NCBI GenBank assembly: GCA_041394845.1
Contig: JAWKHL010000002.1
Location: forward strand, 496,001-560,000
Length of the DNA stretch: 64,000 bases
Source of the DNA: JAHCHG01 sp041394845
GTDB lineage: Bacteria; Acidobacteriota; Blastocatellia; Pyrinomonadales; Pyrinomonadaceae
Direction: 5' to 3'
The notes under the pieces were generated by a model. That model searched no databases, was not told where the DNA came from, and was given only the letters and a program-made list of their open reading frames with translations. Below are positions 1-8,373 of the stretch, one piece after another. A program made the position numbers and the translations under genes. Positions within the stretch are counted from its first letter, which is position 1. Each line of letters begins with the position of its first letter.

Positions 1-277
1 TCATCGGTTCGAGTTCGGTGTGGCTCAAGACCTGTTTATTGATCGATTGCAGGCGCTGGGTCAGATCCTCGTCCGACAGCGATTGCGCGACCTTCTCCGA
101 AATTCGCGGGGGCTTGACGATCAACAGAGTCCTCGATTCATAGATGCTCGGCAAATTTCGAACCACGTATCCGACCGCCACGGTCATCGTCAAAACCGGC
201 AACAGGATCAGCCATTTCCGGCGTTTTAACATCCGGATCACATCATTTGCCGTTCTTTGTCTGAATTCAACACTCAT
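1..277 (-). CDS. Wzz/GNVR-type polysaccharide chain-length determinant, N-terminal part (partial)
   Basis: Only the first 92 codons lie in the window; the gene runs off the left edge. The start is the ATG at 277, preceded on the minus strand by a purine-rich GGATAGAGAAAG. The peptide begins with a basic cytoplasmic stretch (MLKRRKWL), one membrane helix at about residues 23-40 (LILLPVLTMTVAVGYVV), and then the periplasmic start typical of Wzz proteins (PSIYESRTLLIVKPPRISE). Wzz-family proteins sit in the inner membrane and set the chain length of exported polysaccharide. In exosortase clusters a Wzz-like gene normally belongs to the accompanying exopolysaccharide locus, which fits the PEP-CTERM genes just upstream and suggests that more polysaccharide genes lie beyond the window. 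Confidence 0.75.
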   Translation of the reverse strand, partial: MSVEFRQRTANDVIRMLKRRKWLILLPVLTMTVAVGYVVRNLPSIYESRTLLIVKPPRISEKVAQSLSDEDLTQRLQSINKQVLSHTELEPM

Positions 278-350
278 CTTTCTCTATCCTCTTTGAAAGT
301 CTTTCCCGGTTTGATTCTTTCGATCCAAACTCATTTGAGGGGGGCGAAAA

Positions 351-560
351 TCAGCCGTTTTCGACGACCGGTTCGACGATCACCGCTTCGTTTATTTCAA
401 CCAGCAATTTTTTGGCATTTTCATCCTGTTTGTTAAAAAAGTAACGCAGACCGGCGGTAATGCCGAACAGTCCGATTCCGAAAACGAGCACGGTCAGCGG
501 TTCGGGCATCGAATCCCCGAAAAAAATCCTGTTTGCCGTATCAAATAAAATTCCAAACAT
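351..560 (-). CDS. 69-residue PEP-CTERM-like single-pass peptide
   Basis: A small protein whose residues 18-44 have the tripartite PEP-CTERM sorting pattern: Pro-Glu-Pro (19-21), a hydrophobic helix (22-38) and a basic patch (R39...K44). Unlike ordinary PEP-CTERM substrates it has no N-terminal signal peptide, and a 25-residue charged tail follows the basic patch. It lies between the PrsT-like gene and wzz, 48 bp downstream of the former and probably co-transcribed, in the same cluster as the exosortase. It could be an exosortase substrate, a regulator of the system, or a membrane peptide that merely resembles the signal. No strong ribosome-binding site is visible before the ATG. The motif itself is clear; the role is inferred. 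Confidence 0.6.
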   Translation of the reverse strand: MFGILFDTANRIFFGDSMPEPLTVLVFGIGLFGITAGLRYFFNKQDENAKKLLVEINEAVIVEPVVENG

Positions 561-608
561 AAATTACTTCAATTCCAGTTCCGTGTATCAATAAATTTCG
601 TAAAATTT

Positions 609-2906
609 TCAGACCGAAGGCTTTCCTCCGGCAGAATTAAGGGCCATCGTCAGGCGCTGACGATAATCCGGGTTCGGTTGCGAACCGCTCCGGGCCGCTT
701 CGGCGGCATCAAGTGCGACCGCTTTTTTCAGATGGACAATGGCAGCCGAATACAAACCTTTTTGATAGTAAACCCAGCCCAGAGTGTCATAGTATCCGGC
801 CGTGTTCGGGTTTCGGCTGACTGTTGCCTGGGCCAATTGCAGGGCTTCGTCGAGATTGCCCCGCTGACTGGCGATGAGCCACGCCAGGTTGTTGGAGGCG
901 ATCGGCGAATCGGGTTCGATCTCCAAAGCTTTCCGATAATTTTTTTCCGCCTCGGCCGCATTGTTCCGCGTGTCTTCAAGCATGCCGAGAAGCGTGTAAA
1001 CCGTGGCCGAGGGTTGTCTTTCGACAACTTTCCGGTATTGTTCGATGCCGGCGTCGATCTGATTTCTTTCGATCAAAAGCGAAGCGTAGGCCGAATAAGC
1101 CGGAAGATAATTGTTATCGATCTCGATCGTTCTTTTGAGTTCGTTTTCGGCCGCCGAAAAATTTCCTTCGGCCATGTAAACATCCGATTTCAGGTAATGC
1201 AGGGCCGGCATCATTTCGCTTCGTCCGGCGTTCTCCTGCATGGATTTATCGATCCTCGCCTGCGCTTCCGCAAATTGTTTTTGTTTGGTCAGGACGCCGG
1301 TCAACCCGCTCAGGGCATCGAAGTTTCGATTGTCGGCGGCGAGGGCCTTTTCAAAAAGATTGATGGCTTCGGGAAAATTCCTTTCGGCGACGAAGACTTT
1401 GGCCAGATTGATCATTCCGGCGGTCGAATTCGGTTTCAAACGGGCGACTTCTTCCAGATCCTGCCGTGCCTGAGCGATATTTCCCATCTGCAGATTGGCC
1501 AACCCGCGCGATGACATGGCCCGAATCCTCAGATCCTCCAGCGACTGGCCGCTGTTTTCGGAATCGGGGCTGGTCGTTTTGAGCAATTGCAGCAATTCGT
1601 TCGATTGAACCAGAGCGAGACCGGCTTCGCCGCCCGCGAAACTGGCCTGGATCTTAAGCAGTTTGGAGCGCAGGAAATTCGGATGATATTTCTCCAGATC
1701 GCCGATGAAGGCGCGCGCCTGATCGACCTGTCCGAGATCGATCCGGGCCTGCGTCATATAGAAAAGTGCGTCTTTCTGATTGGGTTTTTTCTTGAGGATC
1801 TCCTCCAGATCCTTGACCGCTTCGTTGGCTTTGTTGGCCTGCAGGTTGTAGCGGACGCGAAGCATCAGCGCGTCTGGGTCGTGGTCGTTGATGGCCAGAA
1901 GTTGTTCGATCTGTTCGCCGACCTTTTCGGTTTCTCCCCGATCGAGGTAAATTTCTCCCAACCGGTAACGGGCGCGGACGTATTGGGGAAAATCCGCCAG
2001 AATCCCGTTAAGGATCTGAATGGCTTCGTCCTGACGGTCGATAAAAGCGTAAAAATTGGCCAGAGAGATCCGGCTTTCCGGACTGTTTTCCTCAACCTGA
2101 ACCAACTGTTTGTAAGCCTGCTCGGCTTTGTCGAACTGTTTTTGACCGGTGTAAAACTGGGCGATCGTTTCGTGGGCTTCGATGTTTTTCGGCTCGACCT
2201 CGATGGCTTTGGCAAACTGGGCTTCGGCCTCCGGAAAACGTTCCCGTAGGGCCAGAAAACGTCCGTATTCGAGATAACCGAGCGCCTTGTTCGGATTGAC
2301 GGAAATACCTTTTTGCAGGGTTTGTTCGGCCTCTTGGAGTTTTTCCGATTTCGCGTAAAAACGGGCCAGACTGACGTAAGATTCGGTTCTTCCGGGATCA
2401 AGCGAGATGGCGTAATTGAGAACGGCCAAAACCTCTTCCTCGGTTTTTCCGCGCGCCGCCATAACGCTCGCTTTTAAGATATGCCCCTCGATGAATTTCG
2501 GGTCGCGGGCGAGAACATCCTGCAAAAGCCTTTCCGCCTCGTCGATCTGCGGGGGATTAAAGACCAGAAGATAATTGCCGAGTTTGACCTTGGCTTCGAG
2601 GTTGTCCGGGTTCAACTCGATCGTCCGGCGCAGTTCGTCGACCGCTTCGTAAAACTGGCCGATCCCTTCGTAACTGCGGGCCAGACCCCAATGGGCCTGA
2701 TCCGACCCGTCTTCGATGTCGATGGCCGCCCGAAACTCCATGGCCGCTTCCTGAAATTTTCGGTTTTGCAGGAATTGTTCGCCGCGGGCGAGATGATTTT
2801 CTAAGGCTTGACTGCTGCAGGAGGTGAGCCCCAGGCTGATGCTGAGCAGAAAAATGGCAGGCAATAGAAATTTAAACGAAAAACTTTGGCACTCTTTCAA
2901 TCGCAT
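609..2906 (-). CDS. prsT: PEP-CTERM system TPR-repeat lipoprotein (PrsT-like)
   Basis: A 765-residue protein. The frame stays open upstream to 3104, but I chose the ATG at 2906 because it places a lipoprotein signal directly at the N-terminus: a basic start, a hydrophobic helix (FLLPAIFLLSISLG) and the lipobox LTSC, with Cys at about residue 30. The rest is almost entirely tetratricopeptide repeats with the usual W/L-G-Y-A-P spacing (for example YGRFLALRERFPEAEAQF). PrsT-type TPR lipoproteins are recurrent partners of exosortase and exopolysaccharide export in PEP-CTERM systems. EpsI and the exosortase lie immediately upstream on the same strand, which supports the assignment. It is shorter than typical proteobacterial PrsT (around 900 residues). 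Confidence 0.75.
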   Translation of the reverse strand: MRLKECQSFSFKFLLPAIFLLSISLGLTSCSSQALENHLARGEQFLQNRKFQEAAMEFRAAIDIEDGSDQAHWGLARSYEGIGQFYEAVDELRRTIELNPDNLEAKVKLGNYLLVFNPPQIDEAERLLQDVLARDPKFIEGHILKASVMAARGKTEEEVLAVLNYAISLDPGRTESYVSLARFYAKSEKLQEAEQTLQKGISVNPNKALGYLEYGRFLALRERFPEAEAQFAKAIEVEPKNIEAHETIAQFYTGQKQFDKAEQAYKQLVQVEENSPESRISLANFYAFIDRQDEAIQILNGILADFPQYVRARYRLGEIYLDRGETEKVGEQIEQLLAINDHDPDALMLRVRYNLQANKANEAVKDLEEILKKKPNQKDALFYMTQARIDLGQVDQARAFIGDLEKYHPNFLRSKLLKIQASFAGGEAGLALVQSNELLQLLKTTSPDSENSGQSLEDLRIRAMSSRGLANLQMGNIAQARQDLEEVARLKPNSTAGMINLAKVFVAERNFPEAINLFEKALAADNRNFDALSGLTGVLTKQKQFAEAQARIDKSMQENAGRSEMMPALHYLKSDVYMAEGNFSAAENELKRTIEIDNNYLPAYSAYASLLIERNQIDAGIEQYRKVVERQPSATVYTLLGMLEDTRNNAAEAEKNYRKALEIEPDSPIASNNLAWLIASQRGNLDEALQLAQATVSRNPNTAGYYDTLGWVYYQKGLYSAAIVHLKKAVALDAAEAARSGSQPNPDYRQRLTMALNSAGGKPSV

Positions 2907-2938
2907 TTTATTGAATATAAAAACGTCCGGTTCGATCT

Positions 2939-2970
2939 GATTTTGCGGTCGGGACAATGACCGCAAAATC
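2939..2970 (-). other. Perfect 12-bp hairpin in the leader of the PrsT-like gene
   Basis: GATTTTGCGGTC at 2939-2950 and its exact complement at 2959-2970 enclose an 8-nt loop. The stem ends 32 nt before the chosen start at 2906. No T-tract follows directly, so it looks more like a leader or translation-control structure, or an operator, than a terminator. Confidence 0.5.
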
Positions 2971-3267
2971 GTCAATTCAACGGATGATTTTTTCGACCTT
3001 CTTCGGGCGGAAAAACGGGCAATGTTTTTCGACAGCGAAATAAGGCGGAAAATAAAAATTCGGTTTTCAAAAAAGAAGTCGTAAAGGCTGTTTCGACTTC
3101 GCAACCCAACCGTTTTTCAGGTTGGTATTGTCAAAAAACTAATAATCCTTGAGATGTTTCAGAAAAAAATGCGCGGGTTTTCAAAATTTTGATGCGAGAA
3201 AACCTGAACTTTCATTTTCAAACCCGCCACCGAACAATATGTTATTTTCAACTTTTAAGAAATCAAG

Positions 3268-3296
3268 ATTATACTCCAAAACGGTCAAATTACCAA
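3268..3296 (-). promoter_or_regulatory. Candidate sigma-70-type promoter for the PrsT-like gene
   Basis: On the minus strand TTGGTA (3291-3296) is followed after exactly 17 bp by TATAAT (3268-3273). This would give a leader of about 355 nt to the start at 2906, containing the hairpin at 2939-2970. The remainder of the 472-bp gap (2907-3378) is AT-rich and I see no gene in it. Confidence 0.4.
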
Positions 3297-3378
3297 AAAT
3301 TTCCCGCCCGCAACCGTAAAAAAATCAAGCATTTTCCAAATCAAACCGCTCCGTTTATTAAATCCCCGGAAACAAAGT

Positions 3379-4041
3379 TTATTCGGGCACATGATCGCTC
3401 AGATTTTCGGCCAGTTGAGCGGCCAGATCGATGGCCGCGCGAGTGGCTTCCGGCTCGGAGTTTCCGACCCCGGTCATAACCCGAACCATCGCTCCGTCCG
3501 AGCGCTGGCGCCAGATGCTGTCCCAGACCGTGTAGATCTTGTCGTTGTATTCGCTGGCCACGGCCCGGCCGCGCCCCTGATACCAGTAAAGCAGAACCTC
3601 ATTGTAGTTGCCGTTTTCGATGATGAAACGGTTGGCCTCGAAGGTTTTTCCCGAAGGCGTCGTGATGCTGACCAGTTCCGGTTCCCGCATCACCCAGCCC
3701 GCGCCCGGCAGACAATTCTGCGGGCTGTGATAGGTGGCGCCGGTTCTTTGCGAGGCGTAATAACCGACGTAGATATTGGCGATGCGGCCGTCCGGCAGGG
3801 CGTATTCCCGCATCGTGTAATCGCTGGTTCTCAACACACTTTCGGTCTGTTCGTCAAAACGGATCTCGCCGCCCTTCTGTTGCCACCGGCCGAGTTTGAG
3901 CGGCATTTCGCTCAAAGGTTTTCGCTCAACGCGCGCCTCGCCGCGCTGTTCGAACCAGTTGATGAAGATCCCGCCCAACAGCAAAATTCCGATCAGAAAC
4001 CAGAAATGTACATTCTTTAGTTGGTTTTTATCGTATGTCAT
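3379..4041 (-). CDS. epsI: EpsI/DUF3485 exosortase-associated protein
   Basis: A 220-residue protein with one N-terminal membrane helix (about residues 13-29) and a periplasmic domain of the EpsI (DUF3485) family. The family-typical segment YHSPQNCLPGAGW is at about residues 104-116, followed by YWYQGRGR and a C-terminal SDGAMVRVMT block. EpsI domains occur either fused to the C-terminus of exosortases or as separate neighbours. Here the exosortase is the next gene upstream (36 bp gap), so the two probably act together at the periplasmic face of the inner membrane. The biochemical function of EpsI is not established; the conserved His and Cys suggest catalysis or a structural site. No strong ribosome-binding site is seen. 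Confidence 0.85.
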   Translation of the reverse strand: MTYDKNQLKNVHFWFLIGILLLGGIFINWFEQRGEARVERKPLSEMPLKLGRWQQKGGEIRFDEQTESVLRTSDYTMREYALPDGRIANIYVGYYASQRTGATYHSPQNCLPGAGWVMREPELVSITTPSGKTFEANRFIIENGNYNEVLLYWYQGRGRAVASEYNDKIYTVWDSIWRQRSDGAMVRVMTGVGNSEPEATRAAIDLAAQLAENLSDHVPE

Positions 4042-4077
4042 TGATCGTTTTTGGCGGATGGTTCTCTGATCCGTTGC

Positions 4078-5007
4078 TTATTTCTGCGCTTTCGGACGGA
4101 TCAATTTTTTCCCGGAGATCAAAATGAAATTGACTGCGATCAAAAGAATTAAAGCGACCAGGTAAACCAGCCATCCAGCAGATGAATGCATAAAGCCTTC
4201 GGTTGCTTGCTTTCCGTAGTGATAAGTTAAAATTCCCGTTGCCGTTACTCGTCCGGCGTTGGTGATGATGGCGATCGGGACGGCCGTCATCATCAGGATC
4301 ACCCCGCGCCAGAAATCAAATCTTCTCAGAAACGCCCAGGTTCCCTCGTCGCCGGTCTTTCTTTTTTCGCTCGTAAAATAAGCCAGTATCAAAGCCAGCG
4401 TCATCAGCGTCATCAGCGAACGGATCCCGCTGCAGGCTTCGACGACCTCCATCGAAACGGTTTGCAGAGAACCGCGCGGCAGGATCTCGATGACGTTGCC
4501 TTTGCGAACCGAGGCCACTTCAAAAAGACGAATCCCCCAAACGGCCATCTGCGAAGCCCATAACTGGAGCGGAATGGCGATCTTGTTGAAGATGATCTGC
4601 GGGATCGGTATCGCCAGGATCAGCAGAGCTAGCGGAACGGCCAGCATTCGAAGCAGACGGGCGCCCCAGAAATAGATGATGATTCCGGCGATCGTCAGCA
4701 CCAGCGAAATTCTTTGCATAAAGAGTTCCGCGCCGAGCGTTCCGCCGAGGAGGGTCAAAATGGCCAGCAGGACCAGACCGCCGCCGAGAAAGATTTGCGG
4801 AGCCGAAGCCGCTTTTTTCAATTGATCGAACTCCAGCCAGATGATATAGGCGATGACGAAAGGCACCAACAGCCCGTGCGAATAATTTTCGTCCGTCCAC
4901 CAGTCAAAACCGAGCTTCAGCAACACCGTCGCATACAGAAAACAAAGAGCCGCAACGACCGCCACGGGTTTCCAGATGTGACTGAGATTTTTTGCCGGTT
5001 TGCTCAT
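4078..5007 (-). CDS. Exosortase (EpsH/XrtA-type membrane transpeptidase)
   Basis: A 309-residue polytopic membrane protein with the exosortase signature: NYSHGLLVPF near the N-terminus (41-50), the catalytic Cys192 in VEACSGIRS, Arg253 in TNAGRVTA and His274 in EGFMHSSAGW. This is the Cys-Arg-His triad expected of exosortases and archaeosortases, which cleave C-terminal PEP-CTERM-type signals. The frame is open to a TTG at 5070; I chose the ATG at 5007 because it gives a short basic start directly before the first helix. Its neighbours (EpsI, PrsT-like, a PEP-CTERM-like peptide, Wzz) complete a standard EPS/PEP-CTERM locus. Apart from the 69-residue peptide, no long PEP-CTERM substrate is seen in this window. 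Confidence 0.93.
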   Translation of the reverse strand: MSKPAKNLSHIWKPVAVVAALCFLYATVLLKLGFDWWTDENYSHGLLVPFVIAYIIWLEFDQLKKAASAPQIFLGGGLVLLAILTLLGGTLGAELFMQRISLVLTIAGIIIYFWGARLLRMLAVPLALLILAIPIPQIIFNKIAIPLQLWASQMAVWGIRLFEVASVRKGNVIEILPRGSLQTVSMEVVEACSGIRSLMTLMTLALILAYFTSEKRKTGDEGTWAFLRRFDFWRGVILMMTAVPIAIITNAGRVTATGILTYHYGKQATEGFMHSSAGWLVYLVALILLIAVNFILISGKKLIRPKAQK

Positions 5008-5110
5008 GAAAGATTTGAAAATTGATTTGCTGGGCGGGGATGGAAGAATAACGCTAAACTTCCGCGACAAAACCCATTATACAGATTTTGGGCGAAAAGG
5101 TTCAATTAAA

Positions 5111-5160
5111 TTTCGGATTTCTTTCAAATCCAAAACCCAAAATCTAAAATCCAAAATCGG
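5111..5160. repeat. AAATCCGAAATC-type intergenic repeat cluster
   Basis: TTTCGGATTT at 5111-5120 faces a run of degenerate AAATCCAAAA/AAATCTAAAATCC units (5125-5159). It belongs to the same family as the clusters near 14.7, 39.3, 46.5, 55.2 and 63.4 kb. It fills the gap between the polyprenyl synthase and the exosortase and ends right at the stop codon of the former. Confidence 0.6.
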
Positions 5161-5161
5161 C

Positions 5162-6064
5162 TCATTTTTCCCGTCGAAGGATAAAATCGGCGATCTCGTC
5201 CAGAAGAGCGGTTTCCCGGTCGATCGTTTCCAACTCGCGGCAAGACTGGCGATAAACCCTCTCGGCCAGACGCCGGGTTTCTTCGGGACCGTAAAGGGCC
5301 GGGTAGGTCGCCTTTTCCGCCGAAACGTCCTTTCCAGCCGTTTTGCCTAAGATTTCGGTCGTCTGAGTTACGTCGAGCAGATCGTCGGTGATCTGAAACA
5401 GCAGACCGAGCTGGGCGGCGTAATCGGCGACGGCTTTCATTTCCGATTCGCCCGCTCCGGCGATGAGCGCACCGGAGATGGCCGAGGCAGAGATCAGAGC
5501 GCCGGTTTTGCTTTGGTGGATTTTTTTTATCTCTTCGATCGAAATGCTCCCGCCGCCTTCGGCCTCCAGATCGAGCTGTTGTCCGGCGACCATTCCCGTC
5601 GGGGTTCCTGAGGCCCGGGCGATGGTTGAAACCAACCGGACGCGGGTTTCCGGCTCTAAATTTTCGTCTTCGGCAATTGCCTGAAAAGCCAGGGTCTGCA
5701 AGACATCGCCGGCCAGGATGGCGGTCGCTTCGTCGAATTTAAGATGACAGGTCATCCGGCCGCGCCTGAGGTCATCGTCGTCCATCGCCGGAAGATCGTC
5801 GTGGATCAGCGAATAGGTGTGGATCATTTCAATGGCGGCGGCCGCGTTGAGGAGTCTTCCCGTTTCGGCTCCGAAGGTCTTCCCGACGGCCATCAACAGG
5901 GCGGGGCGAAAACGTTTGCCGCCGGCGAACAAACTCCAGCGAACGGCCCGGTGAAGCCGGACCGGTTCCGCAGTTTCCGAAGGGACGAGGCGATCGAGCC
6001 TTTCATCGACCAAACGGGTGCATTGGCTGAAAAAATCTTTTAACATCTCGGTTTTGGGAATCAT
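5162..6064 (-). CDS. ispA: Polyprenyl (farnesyl/geranylgeranyl) diphosphate synthase
   Basis: A 300-residue trans-isoprenyl diphosphate synthase. The first aspartate-rich motif is IHDDLPAMDDDDLRRGR (residues 88-103) and the second is DDLLD (227-231); both bind Mg2+-diphosphate. GGKRFRP (48-54) is the conserved substrate lysine/arginine region. It condenses isopentenyl diphosphate with an allylic diphosphate in the cytoplasm. The small residues before the first DDxxD suggest a C15-C20 product, but length cannot be settled by eye. The start is the ATG at 6064, directly after a TTG at 6067; a later ATG at 6046 is possible. It heads the minus-strand run leading into the exosortase block and is divergent from the flavin reductase gene. 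Confidence 0.9.
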   Translation of the reverse strand: MIPKTEMLKDFFSQCTRLVDERLDRLVPSETAEPVRLHRAVRWSLFAGGKRFRPALLMAVGKTFGAETGRLLNAAAAIEMIHTYSLIHDDLPAMDDDDLRRGRMTCHLKFDEATAILAGDVLQTLAFQAIAEDENLEPETRVRLVSTIARASGTPTGMVAGQQLDLEAEGGGSISIEEIKKIHQSKTGALISASAISGALIAGAGESEMKAVADYAAQLGLLFQITDDLLDVTQTTEILGKTAGKDVSAEKATYPALYGPEETRRLAERVYRQSCRELETIDRETALLDEIADFILRREK

Positions 6065-6170
6065 CAATAAAGATTTTCAGACAAATCGGGTTTTAATTCA
6101 ACAATCCCCCGGAATATTTTCGGGCGGCCCTTATTTGTCTAAAACCGCGCCGAACATTTATTCTATTTTT

Positions 6171-6683
6171 ATGCCGATCAGTCCCGACGAATTCCGCGCC
6201 GCCCTTTCCAAATTCGCCAGCGGCGTTACGGTCGTAACCACCAAAGACGCCGGTGGAACCCCCCACGGCATCACCGTCAGCGCGTTCTGTTCCGTCTCGC
6301 TCGAACCTCCTTTGATCCTGGTCTGCATTGAAAAAAACGCTTACAGCCACGCGGCTTTCGGCGAAAGCGGCGTGTTTGTCGTCAACATTTTGAGCGATCA
6401 GCAGATCGATCATTCAAACCAGTTCGCCTCGCCTGCTCTGGACAGATTCGACGGGATCAAATGCCGGGAGGGGTTGGAAGGAGTGTTGATTCTGGAAGAA
6501 GCGCTGGTTAATCTGGAATGCCGTCTGGTCAACTCGCACGAGAACGGCGATCACACCATCTTCATCGGTCGGATCGAACGGGCGACCGTCAAAGACGGCA
6601 AACCTCTGCTTTATTTTCACGGCAATTACCGGGCGATGGAAGATCTTTTGAGCGAACCGAACGCTTCGGGCGGAAAGAACTGA
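6171..6683 (+). CDS. Flavin reductase-like (FMN-binding) domain protein
   Basis: A 170-residue protein of the flavin reductase family (HpaC-like split-barrel). It starts with the family-typical DEFRAALSKFASGVTVVTTKD, followed by GITVSAFCSVSLEPPLILVCI, SGVFVVNILSDQQ and the C-terminal GDHTIFIGRIERATVKDGKPLLYFHGNYR. These proteins bind FMN and use NAD(P)H to supply reduced flavin to a monooxygenase or serve as stand-alone reductases. The frame is open upstream to 6018, but the ATG at 6171 gives the normal family length and does not overlap the divergent polyprenyl synthase. No partner monooxygenase is adjacent, so the physiological role is open. Confidence 0.88.
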   Translation: MPISPDEFRAALSKFASGVTVVTTKDAGGTPHGITVSAFCSVSLEPPLILVCIEKNAYSHAAFGESGVFVVNILSDQQIDHSNQFASPALDRFDGIKCREGLEGVLILEEALVNLECRLVNSHENGDHTIFIGRIERATVKDGKPLLYFHGNYRAMEDLLSEPNASGGKN

Positions 6684-6718
6684 TTCTTAAAAATCGTTTT
6701 TGATTTTAAATGCGCCTC

Positions 6719-6928
6719 TCAGCCGTCACGCATTCCTTGCTTTTTGATGTTTCTTTCCCACCTGTCTTTGGCGATAAACCCGGTCACGAAGGCGATGAAT
6801 CCGAAAGCCACCAGATAGATCAGGATTTCCTTGTATAAGATGTAATAGATAAAGGCGATGGAAAAGGTCAGGAGCATTGCAAAGCTACTGAGGACGTAAA
6901 TGATTTCGGTGTAATCTTTTTTGGCCAT
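6719..6928 (-). CDS. Small two-helix membrane protein, unknown function
   Basis: A 69-residue protein with two hydrophobic helices (about residues 10-30 and 35-52) and a basic C-terminus (KDRWERNIKKQGMRDG). I do not recognise a family. It lies 21 bp downstream of the exonuclease gene on the same strand, so co-transcription is likely. Clear membrane topology and close packing support a real gene. Confidence 0.6.
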   Translation of the reverse strand: MAKKDYTEIIYVLSSFAMLLTFSIAFIYYILYKEILIYLVAFGFIAFVTGFIAKDRWERNIKKQGMRDG

Positions 6929-6949
6929 CGCTTTTTATTGATGAAAAAC

Positions 6950-7537
6950 TCAAAGGGCGTGTTGGTTTAATAATTTGTCCATCTGCCCGCGAAAATCCTC
7001 GGTCATTCCCAATCTTTCCATCGCCAACGATTGCTCCTGCATCAGTTTCGGCAGGTAAAAAACATCCGCCAGCGCGTAATCGACCAGGTCTTTGGTCCAG
7101 ATGCCGTTCCAGTTGCGAGTGAATTTTGTCCGGTGCGATTTTTCCAGATCGACGGCGAAATAGCGATAGAGCGTGTCGGCCAGAGAGGCCGATTGGTCGG
7201 CGCCTTTGGTCAGGAGCTTTTCGGCGATCATCGTGCAGAAAACGTTTCTGGTCGGATAGCCGTTGGCCCGCAGAAAAGCCAGATCAAAACGGGCGTTGTG
7301 AAAAATGACCCGTTTGGCCGGATCGGTCAAGAGTTCCCGCAAACGACCGAGCCCGACGCCCTCGCTGGCCGGAACCAGGACGTTGAATTCACCGTCGGAA
7401 AACTGAACGCTCAGCAGACGGGCCTGCTGCGGACTGAGGCCGCTCGTTTCCGTATCGCAGCCGATATTTTCGGCGCGGGACAGTTTTTCGTAAGCCTGTT
7501 CGATCTCTTCGGGACTGCGGGCAACCAGAATTTTCAC
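6950..7537 (-). CDS. DEDDy-type 3'-5' exonuclease (RNase D / DnaQ-like fold)
   Basis: A 195-residue protein with all three Exo motifs: Exo I CDTETSGL (Asp and Glu at about 28-30), Exo II IFHNARFDLAFL (about 78-89) and Exo III DYALADVFYLPKL (about 153-165) with the tyrosine of the DEDDy class. This is the RNase D / DNA polymerase I proofreading fold: hydrolysis of nucleotides from 3' ends using two metal ions. There is no HRDC domain, so it is shorter than RNase D (about 370 residues), and there is no polymerase domain. Substrate (RNA or DNA) cannot be told from the sequence. It is divergently arranged with yceH across a repeat-rich gap. Confidence 0.85.
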   Translation of the reverse strand: MKILVARSPEEIEQAYEKLSRAENIGCDTETSGLSPQQARLLSVQFSDGEFNVLVPASEGVGLGRLRELLTDPAKRVIFHNARFDLAFLRANGYPTRNVFCTMIAEKLLTKGADQSASLADTLYRYFAVDLEKSHRTKFTRNWNGIWTKDLVDYALADVFYLPKLMQEQSLAMERLGMTEDFRGQMDKLLNQHAL

Positions 7538-7584
7538 AATGTTCAGATTGTAGGGGATTTTGATTTTTGATAAAAGTTTTCAGA

Positions 7585-7702
7585 TTGTTAATTGTTAATC
7601 GTAAATTGTTAATTGTAGGATCGGGTTCTCTGTTTTCGAAACCGGGATTCTGTTTTTAATCAAACCCCTGTTTCAATTAACAATTAACCATTTAACAATT
7701 AA
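7585..7702. repeat. TTAACAATTAAC-type inverted repeat clusters
   Basis: Units of TTGTTAATTG at 7585-7617 are mirrored by CAATTAACAATTAACC units at 7671-7702, about 55 bp apart, within the divergent exonuclease-yceH gap. This could form a long AT-rich hairpin. The layout (short degenerate unit, tandem, then inverted) repeats with other unit sequences elsewhere in the window. Confidence 0.6.
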
Positions 7703-7722
7703 CTATGTTATAAATTCCAAAT

Positions 7723-8373
7723 ATGTCCTTTGAACTGAACGAAATCGAAGTCCGCATCCTCGGCTGTCTGGTCGAAAAACAACTGACCACGCCGGATTAT
7801 TATCCCTTGACGATCAACGCTCTCGTTAACGCCTGCAATCAGAAAACCAACCGGGAACCGGTCGTCGATTACGACGAGAAAACGGTCGAAGACGCGCTGG
7901 AAACACTGCGCGACAAAAACCTCGTTTATGTCTTTTACGGGAGTACGAGTCGCGTTCCGAAATACAAACATATGCTTCCGAGCGTCTATCATCTCGAACC
8001 GCCGGAGGTCGCCATCGTCAGCGTCCTGATGCTGCGTGGCCCGCAAACCCTCGGCGAACTGAATCAAAGGACGACGCGCCTTTACGATTTTTCGGGCCTC
8101 GACGAGGTCAATCAAACGATCGAAGGTCTGATCCGCCGCGAAGAGCCGATTGTTTTTAAACTCGAACGCCAGCCCGGACAAAAAGAGGCCCGCTACGCCC
8201 ATCTGTTGTCGGGCGAGATCGACATGGAAAATTTCAGCTTTCCGACGAGCTCCGCGGGCGGCGCGGCGAAAAACGAAAGGATCGAGAAACTCGAACGGGA
8301 ATTGGAAGAAATGCGCGGGGAACTCGATTCGTTCAGAAGGGAATTCGAGGATTTTAAGAAGCAGTTCGAATAG
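7723..8373 (+). CDS. yceH: YceH/UPF0502 (DUF480) family protein
   Basis: A 216-residue protein matching the YceH family: LNEIEVRILGCLVEKQLTTPDYYPLTINAL at the N-terminus (two winged-helix-like modules), NQKTNREPVV, RVPKYKHML and the second module VAIVSVLMLRGPQTLGELNQRT. The C-terminal about 40 residues are a charged coiled coil (ERIEKLERELEEMRGEL), as in the family. The fold suggests nucleic-acid binding, but its biochemical role is not well established. The stop codon directly abuts the repeat element at 8374-8483. Confidence 0.9.
   Translation: MSFELNEIEVRILGCLVEKQLTTPDYYPLTINALVNACNQKTNREPVVDYDEKTVEDALETLRDKNLVYVFYGSTSRVPKYKHMLPSVYHLEPPEVAIVSVLMLRGPQTLGELNQRTTRLYDFSGLDEVNQTIEGLIRREEPIVFKLERQPGQKEARYAHLLSGEIDMENFSFPTSSAGGAAKNERIEKLERELEEMRGELDSFRREFEDFKKQFE

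Noticed and set aside
2906..3104. Upstream start for the PrsT-like gene at 3104
   Set aside because: It would put 66 basic, low-complexity residues before the lipoprotein signal; the ATG at 2906 places the lipobox correctly.
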